Below, piece by piece: positions 16,232 through 19,934 of a DNA stretch of 19,934 bases. Source of the stretch: Christensenellaceae bacterium. GTDB lineage: Bacteria > Bacillota > Clostridia > Christensenellales > Borkfalkiaceae. Position 1 is the first letter of the stretch; every line of letters starts with the position of its first letter. The notes beneath the pieces were generated by a model. The model was given only the letters and a program-made list of their open reading frames with translations. It made no database searches and had not been told where the DNA came from. Where the stretch lies: positions 1-19,934 of the forward strand of contig CAOMHR010000009.1 in assembly GCA_948482865.1 (NCBI GenBank). Direction: 5' to 3'. The translations under genes were made by a program, and so were the position numbers.

Positions 16232-16963
16232 ATGGCAAAAAAGATTTATATGACAAGTCTAAAGGGCGGAACGGGCGTCACAACCTGCTGCGTAGGGCTG
16301 GGACTCGCGCTTGCGGGCATTGGCGAACGGACTTTGGTTGTGGACGGCGACTCGGTTACGGCGTGCGCAATGCAGATAGGCGGCTGCCCTAATATGCAGG
16401 TTTACACGCTTGCGGACTACTCACGCGGGGCGTGCCGCGCAAAACAGACCCTTGTTTCGCACCCTTCTTCCGGCAACCTTTCATTTATGTCGTCAATGGG
16501 GCTTTCGGACAGAAAAGCCGCCGTTAAGGCAATAAACGAAGTTGACGGACTTTTCGACTACATACTGTGCGACAATATCGCGCCGTCCGCCTGCGACTGC
16601 GCCGTAATAGTGACCGACCCTTACGCCCCTTCCGTAAAGAGCGCGGATTTTTGCCGTTCGCAACTGTCGGACGGGGGAATGAAAGATTTGTGGCTTATAG
16701 TGAACAAGCTGAACGGCGGGCAGATTTTATCGGGCGCGGTTATGACGGCGCAGGAAATAGCTTCGCTTTTGCGTATGAACCTGAAAGCGGCAATACCCGA
16801 AGATTTGTCTTTGCAGCTTGGCAGGTGGAAAAACGAAACGTTGAAAGCCTTTAAAATAGCCGCAGAAAACATTGCGGGCAGGCGGGACGGAATTTGCAAC
16901 GTTATGCGCCCCTACTTCGGGCTGAACGGATATATTAAAAGAAAAGTGAGAGAAAAATTATGA
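16232..16963 (+). CDS. minD: MinD-like P-loop protein with altered Walker A
   Basis: MinD is a membrane-associated ATPase that positions the division septum with MinC and MinE. The 243-residue protein aligns with MinD from end to end. The deviant Walker motif is KGGTGVTT (11-18): signature Lys11 is kept, but the P-loop lysine at position 16 is Val. Switch residues D38 and D40 (VVDGD) are kept, as is a Walker B-like DYILCD. The segment after it (DSPAG in MinD) is altered and shortened. IVTDPYAPSVKSAD, LIVNKLN and AAIPED match conserved MinD blocks. The C-terminus GLNGYIKRKVREKL could be the amphipathic membrane-targeting helix. It overlaps the minE-like gene by 4 nt (ATGA). No minC is in the window. 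An inactive or altered ATPase is possible; a CpaE/TadZ-like protein is the main alternative. Confidence 0.8.
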   Translation: MAKKIYMTSLKGGTGVTTCCVGLGLALAGIGERTLVVDGDSVTACAMQIGGCPNMQVYTLADYSRGACRAKQTLVSHPSSGNLSFMSSMGLSDRKAAVKAINEVDGLFDYILCDNIAPSACDCAVIVTDPYAPSVKSADFCRSQLSDGGMKDLWLIVNKLNGGQILSGAVMTAQEIASLLRMNLKAAIPEDLSLQLGRWKNETLKAFKIAAENIAGRRDGICNVMRPYFGLNGYIKRKVREKL

Positions 16964-17175
16964 CGCAGAATTTAAACGCAATGATTTCGCTGGACAGGGA
17001 CGATATGTCCGAACCCGACCGCGAACTGTTTTTATCGGACTTAAAAAGAGTTACCGACGAGTATTTTGAAACCGAAGGCAAGGCTTCGGTGGAAGTTACG
17101 CGCACGGACGAAGGTTTTTTAATTTGCGTGCTGATAACGGCGCGGCGCATAAAGGGCGTAAAATCCCCCCAATAA
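16960..17175 (+). CDS. minE: MinE-like protein
   Basis: This 71-residue protein starts in the ATGA overlap with the minD-like gene, so the pair is translationally coupled. Residues about 20-62 (PDRELFLSDLKRVTDEYFET, then SVEVTRTDEGFLICVLITAR) fit the MinE topological-specificity domain: a helix with L..DL..V...Y followed by two strands, VEV.R.+.G and L.V.I. The N-terminus is shorter and does not clearly match the canonical MinD-binding helix. The identification comes from pattern plus adjacency and would be weak alone. Confidence 0.65.
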   Translation: MTQNLNAMISLDRDDMSEPDRELFLSDLKRVTDEYFETEGKASVEVTRTDEGFLICVLITARRIKGVKSPQ

Positions 17176-17422
17176 ACGTTCCGTTTAATCACGTATCTTT
17201 ATTACTGTTCCGTTTGTTTGATTTCCGCTCCAATCAAACTATACGTTTCGCTTAACCGCATATCTTTACTACTGTTCCGTTTGTTTGATTTCCGCTCCCG
17301 TCAAACTAAACGTTCCGCTTAACCGCATATCTTTATTTCTCTTCCGTTTGTTCGACTTCCGCTCCCGTCAAACTAAGCGTTCCGCTTAATCGTGTATCTT
17401 TACTACTGTTCCGTTTGTTTAA
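17174..17422. repeat. 67-bp tandem repeat, about 3.7 copies
   Basis: The landmark CGTT(C/T)CG recurs at 17177, 17244, 17311 and 17378, spaced exactly 67 bp. Each unit carries TATCTTTA, then (T/C)TTCCGTTTGTT, then an inverted repeat such as GTTTGAT-TTCCGCTCCA-ATCAAAC. The fourth copy breaks off after GTTCCGTTTGTTT near 17420. Because 67 is not a multiple of 3 and stops are frequent, the array is non-coding. It directly follows the minE-like stop codon and so would lie in the 3' untranslated part of a minDE transcript. Confidence 0.9.
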
Positions 17423-17457
17423 CAAATTGATAAACGTCAACGGGTTTACGCCTTCAT

Positions 17458-17670
17458 GCGTCATTCTGAGCGGAACACAGCTGAGTTTTGCTGTTTGAAA
17501 CTTTCTTGCTCTCGTGCTGTGTGCCGCCGAAGAATCTTTTTGCGCATGCTCTTTTGCGCAAAAATTTTCACCTTGTTTGGGTGAGAAAGTTTTTTACGGC
17601 GGCTTCATTTCAATCTTCCATAAGCAGACCGCTTTGGGATTCTCTCGCGCTCCGCGGCTCGAAATGACGC
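17458..17670. mobile_element. 213-bp MITE-like element with terminal inverted repeats
   Basis: The left end GCGTCATTCTGAGCG (17458-17472) and the reverse complement of the right end, GCGTCATTTCGAGCC (17670-17656), match at 12 of 15 positions. The element is flanked by GCCTTCAT (17450-17457) and GCCTTAAT (17671-17678), a possible 8-bp target duplication with one mismatch. Inside the left end, CGGAACACAGC (17471-17481) pairs with GCTGTGTGCCG (17516-17526). No transposase is encoded. The end sequences resemble a dispersed TCATTCTGAGCG...GAAGAATC repeat I recall from gut bacterial genomes. Copy number elsewhere in this genome is unknown. Confidence 0.55.
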
Positions 17671-17678
17671 GCCTTAAT

Positions 17679-17762
17679 CCGCTTTCTGCTATTCTTGCTC
17701 GTCGCATAATCTGTTTCAACCGCGCGGCGTAACAGACTATCGCGGGATTTTGAATACACAAT
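17679..17762. other. Gene-free spacer with no visible feature
   Basis: Between the MITE-like element and the GC-rich hairpin I see no convincing ribosome site, conserved reading frame or RNA gene. Short open frames crossing this stretch and the element lack protein-like composition. Confidence 0.6.
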
Positions 17763-17803
17763 AAAGCGCGGCGGCCCCGTAAACGGAGCCGCCGCGCCTT
17801 TGT
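17763..17803. terminator. GC-rich hairpin, probable terminator of the minDE transcript
   Basis: AAAGCGCGGCGGCCCCGT and ACGGAGCCGCCGCGCCTTT pair almost fully, with one bulge and one mismatch around a tiny AA loop. The following T tract is short (CTTTGTATTG), so termination strength is uncertain. It is the first strong hairpin downstream of the minE-like gene that resembles a terminator. Confidence 0.6.
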
Positions 17804-17838
17804 ATTGTCCGTATAGAAGTGCATTCTTGCGTTGAAAC

Positions 17839-17844
17839 TTGACA
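17839..17844 (+). promoter_or_regulatory. Candidate -35 for the second XRE regulator
   Basis: A consensus TTGACA lies upstream of the operators. At 17-18 bp spacing the -10 would be ATTATC or TTATCA, both poor. An alternative is the extended -10 TGATATTAT (17875-17883), which lacks a matching -35. The promoter's exact position is therefore open. Confidence 0.4.
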
Positions 17845-17863
17845 CCAAATTTATATACCGCAT

Positions 17864-17879
17864 TATCAGTATCTTGATA
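17864..17879. promoter_or_regulatory. Operator A of the second regulator
   Basis: TATCAG-TATC-TTGATA, a 6-4-6 inverted repeat with one mismatch. It is the first of three sites upstream of the regulator and distinct in sequence from the TATAGAAnnTTCTATA sites near 2058-2130. Confidence 0.65.
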
Positions 17880-17888
17880 TTATTATAT

Positions 17889-17904
17889 TAGCAAGATTTT
17901 GATA
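17889..17904. promoter_or_regulatory. Operator B of the second regulator
   Basis: TAGCAA-GATT-TTGATA, same 6-4-6 layout with one mismatch, 25 bp from operator A centre to centre. Confidence 0.6.
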
Positions 17905-17917
17905 TGTCAAGCAAATT

Positions 17918-17933
17918 TATCAATGTTTTGATA
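17918..17933. promoter_or_regulatory. Operator C of the second regulator
   Basis: TATCAA-TGTT-TTGATA, with perfect half-sites, 29 bp from operator B and 20 bp before the start codon. Together the three sites suggest cooperative autoregulation. Confidence 0.7.
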
Positions 17934-17953
17934 TCTTCTTTTTAAGGTGAAAT

Positions 17954-18166
17954 ATGTTTGGTAACGAAATTAAGCAAATTAGAATATCCCGCAATCTTAC
18001 GCAAACCGAAGTAGCAAAAGCAACAGGTTTGCCACAAAACACAATCAGTTGGATAGAAAGCGACAAAGGCATTGCTAATATCCGGCAATGCGTTGCTCTC
18101 GCCGATTATTACGGCATAACTCTTGATGAATTAATCGGAAGAGAAATCAAAAATAAAAATTATTAA
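17954..18166 (+). CDS. Second small XRE-family regulator
   Basis: The 70-residue protein is a single HTH_3 domain. IRISRNLTQTEVAKATGL forms helices 1-2, LPQNTISWIESDKG the turn and recognition helix, and IRQCVALADYYGITLDELIG the last helices. It resembles the 1834-2046 regulator in size and fold but not closely in sequence, and their operators differ. The ATG at 17954 follows AAGGTGA (17944-17950) at short spacing. It stands alone: no target gene is divergent from it, and the convergent gene is a lyase lipoprotein. It may be an autoregulated remnant of a mobile element or may control genes elsewhere. Confidence 0.88.
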   Translation: MFGNEIKQIRISRNLTQTEVAKATGLPQNTISWIESDKGIANIRQCVALADYYGITLDELIGREIKNKNY

Positions 18167-18169
18167 GAC

Positions 18170-18199
18170 AATCCGCCGCGCAATTTTGCGCGGCGGATT
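18170..18199. terminator. Bidirectional intrinsic terminator
   Basis: AATCCGCCGCGC (18170-18181), loop AATTTT, GCGCGGCGGATT (18188-18199): a perfect 12-bp stem. It separates the convergent regulator (plus) and lyase (minus) genes. Confidence 0.88.
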
Positions 18200-18207
18200 T
18201 ATTGATT

Positions 18208-19923
18208 TTAATAACTGCTTTTTAAAAGTTTATCGGAAATTTCCGTTCTTACGCCCGAACCGTATTTTTCGTGGCTAAGATACTCTTCAAGAGCTTCAAC
18301 CCCTATTGCCCGAACGGTGAAAGGTTGTTTACCGTCCGCCGTGTTCCACTTGAAAAACTCCGTCTTCAATTTTGTGGGCGTGGCGTTGGGGAATCTGGGC
18401 GAAGTGTCCGAAGACGAGCCTATGTATTCCTTTTCGCCTTCTCCCCTTTGGTAAAAACAGTTGACGATACTGTACCCGCCGTTCACGTAGGGCGCGGTAT
18501 TTTTGCTGTCGTTGTTTTTAAGAAGGGAATCTATACCCCTGAAAATACAGCTTTCCGCCATTACGCTGCCGCCGTTGCCGCAGACTATACCCTGCGACAC
18601 AAGCCCGCACTTCCATGTGCCGTTCACTTTTGAAACAATGCTTGCGGCGTTTAGCGTTTTTAACTCCGTCCTGTACTTGTAGTACTGCGAGCTGTCGACT
18701 ACGCAATTGTACATATACGCATTGCCGCCGCGCAGTTTGGGAAGTCTGTCTTCAAGATTTATAAATTTGCAGTTTGCGAACGAAACCCGCAATTTCAGAT
18801 TAAAGTTGTAGTCGTCGGCATTTTCGTAACTGCCCGAAAATTTAGCGTCGTCGCCGCAGAGAAAGCCCTTTTTCTGCGGAATTGCAATTCCGTATAAAAT
18901 CTGCTCGAAACTTACTCCTGCGTCCCTTAAAGATTTGTAGTAGAGATGATCGGTCTTCCCCGCGAGATAACCTTGTTCGATTTTCAGCATCTCTTTGTAG
19001 ATATAACCGTCTTTATCGTCGCTGCCGGCGTTGAAGTTACACCAGGATATTTGCAAACCGTTGTTGCCGTCCGCACCCAAAGGCGCGCGGAACGCCGTGC
19101 CCGCGTTTGCGTTGTACACGGGGTTTGAACAGTCAATCTGTCCGTCGTAAGATTTGCCGAAAGTGCAGTGGTCTATCCAGGTGTAGCCGCAGAAAGCTAT
19201 TTTGAAATACGCCCAGCCGTACCAGTCGTAATCGCCTATCTTCGCGGTACTGTTTACGGGCGCGTCTTCCCACTGCCACAGTCCGTCGAATTGCAGGTTT
19301 CTGAAAACTACGTTGTTATCGGAAGTCAGTTTAAAGCCCGCATATGTAATTTTTGCGCCCGTCTTGGAATAAACGAGCAAGTTTGAAGTGTTTTCTATTT
19401 TAATCTGCGAAATTCCGTTTTCGAGCACTGTGTCGAAATTGCTTAACAAGCCGTCCCACTTGGGCAGGTTTTTCGCGTAATCGTCCACTACCCCGCTGCC
19501 CTTTGCGGCGCTGCTCAGATTGTAGTAACCCAGATTAAGGTCCTGCGTAATTTCGATTACGCGCACGCTGCCCCACATAGTTTCTTCCGTGTAACCTTCG
19601 GCAGGTATTTGCGTGTAGGTGTTTGTTGCGTTGTCCCACACGTTTGTGTAATGGCACTTTGCCGCAACTACGGCAGACACAAACTCGTCCGCGGTGGAAA
19701 CCTTGCGGTAAGCGTCGGTATTTTCGTATTGGGTAAAATCGCCTGTCTTACCCTTTACGTAACCGCCCGCCGAAAAGTTTTCCTTATTCTCTTCACTGTC
19801 AAGCCAGTCAACGGGCAGTTCGGGTTCGTCCGCAGGCGGTTCCCCCGTTTTACACGCGCAAAATGCAGAAACCGACAACGCCGTCAGCGACGCCGCAATA
19901 AGCGCGATAATTTTTTTCTTCAT
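18208..19923 (-). CDS. Pectate lyase family 1-like lipoprotein
   Basis: Family 1 polysaccharide lyases cleave polygalacturonate by beta-elimination using Ca2+ and a catalytic arginine on a right-handed beta-helix. The 571-residue protein has a signal peptide with a loose lipobox (AFCAC, lipidation at Cys24 most likely) and an acidic Pro-rich linker. A parallel beta-helix region follows. NNVVFRNLQF and WIDHCTFGKSYDGQIDC (from W249) match the PL1 calcium-site strand block. The conserved R-x-P-x-x-R appears as RLPKLR (R393, R398). Insertions around residues 280-370 make it longer than simple pectate lyases. It starts at ATG 19923, five bases after a run of G at the window edge, so promoter and upstream genes are not visible. 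It probably acts on the cell surface on plant pectin. Substrate is inferred from family only. Confidence 0.85.
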   Translation of the reverse strand: MKKKIIALIAASLTALSVSAFCACKTGEPPADEPELPVDWLDSEENKENFSAGGYVKGKTGDFTQYENTDAYRKVSTADEFVSAVVAAKCHYTNVWDNATNTYTQIPAEGYTEETMWGSVRVIEITQDLNLGYYNLSSAAKGSGVVDDYAKNLPKWDGLLSNFDTVLENGISQIKIENTSNLLVYSKTGAKITYAGFKLTSDNNVVFRNLQFDGLWQWEDAPVNSTAKIGDYDWYGWAYFKIAFCGYTWIDHCTFGKSYDGQIDCSNPVYNANAGTAFRAPLGADGNNGLQISWCNFNAGSDDKDGYIYKEMLKIEQGYLAGKTDHLYYKSLRDAGVSFEQILYGIAIPQKKGFLCGDDAKFSGSYENADDYNFNLKLRVSFANCKFINLEDRLPKLRGGNAYMYNCVVDSSQYYKYRTELKTLNAASIVSKVNGTWKCGLVSQGIVCGNGGSVMAESCIFRGIDSLLKNNDSKNTAPYVNGGYSIVNCFYQRGEGEKEYIGSSSDTSPRFPNATPTKLKTEFFKWNTADGKQPFTVRAIGVEALEEYLSHEKYGSGVRTEISDKLLKSSY

Positions 19924-19934
19924 ACATACCCCCC

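Noticed and set aside
17174..17422. CRISPR array
   Set aside because: The 67-bp units are repeated throughout with no unique spacers between short repeats, and no cas genes are present.
17514..17863. Open frames on both strands in the gene-free region
   Set aside because: They run through the MITE-like element and the hairpin, lack ribosome sites and match nothing recognisable.
1..19934. tRNA, rRNA or known riboswitch
   Set aside because: No cloverleaf, rRNA segment or recognisable aptamer motif was seen in the intergenic stretches.

Overview
The window looks like a chromosomal segment of a low-to-mid GC, probably spore-forming member of the Clostridia (Firmicutes/Bacillota). This rests on gene order: yqfC-yqfD-phoH-pgpH-ybeY-era-yqzL-recO is the Firmicutes sporulation/translation-quality block, and a pyruvate phosphate dikinase lies just beyond it. 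A precise taxon cannot be given from sequence alone; an uncultured gut-type Clostridia is a reasonable guess.

Layout. (1) 1-1708, minus: ppdK, cut by the left window edge. (2) 1834-2971: a divergent two-gene module, a small XRE-type repressor (minus) and an unrecognised tail-anchored membrane protein (plus). They share a promoter region with three near-identical 16-bp operators. A hairpin terminator closes the module. (3) 8872-3006, minus: a tight eight-gene operon from yqfC to recO, including the 35-codon yqzL. It is preceded by a near-consensus sigma-E-type promoter. dgkA and cdd, usually found inside this block, are absent, and PgpH lacks its large extracellular domain. (4) 16038-8950, minus: one 2362-residue lipoprotein with about three copies of a large repeated module, two InlB/Flg_new-like segments and a BspA-like leucine-rich patch, driven by a perfect-consensus sigma-A promoter. 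(5) 16232-17175, plus: overlapping minD-like and minE-like genes. The MinD-like protein keeps the deviant-Walker signature lysine but has valine in place of the P-loop lysine. (6) 17176-17953: gene-free DNA holding a 67-bp tandem repeat, a 213-bp MITE-like element, a GC-rich hairpin and the operator region of the next gene. (7) 17954-18166, plus: a second small XRE regulator with its own three 16-bp operators. (8) 19923-18208, minus: a lipoprotein of the polysaccharide lyase family 1 (pectate lyase) type.

How the parts work together. The central operon is housekeeping plus sporulation: 16S rRNA maturation and ribosome assembly (ybeY, era), recombination repair (recO), c-di-AMP turnover (pgpH) and spore-coat/engulfment-stage proteins (yqfC, yqfD). 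The two lipoproteins suggest a cell surface adapted to polysaccharide-rich surroundings. The likeliest places for undescribed biology are the repressor/tail-anchored-protein module (2), the divergent MinDE pair (5), and the repeat-bearing region with the second regulator (6-7).
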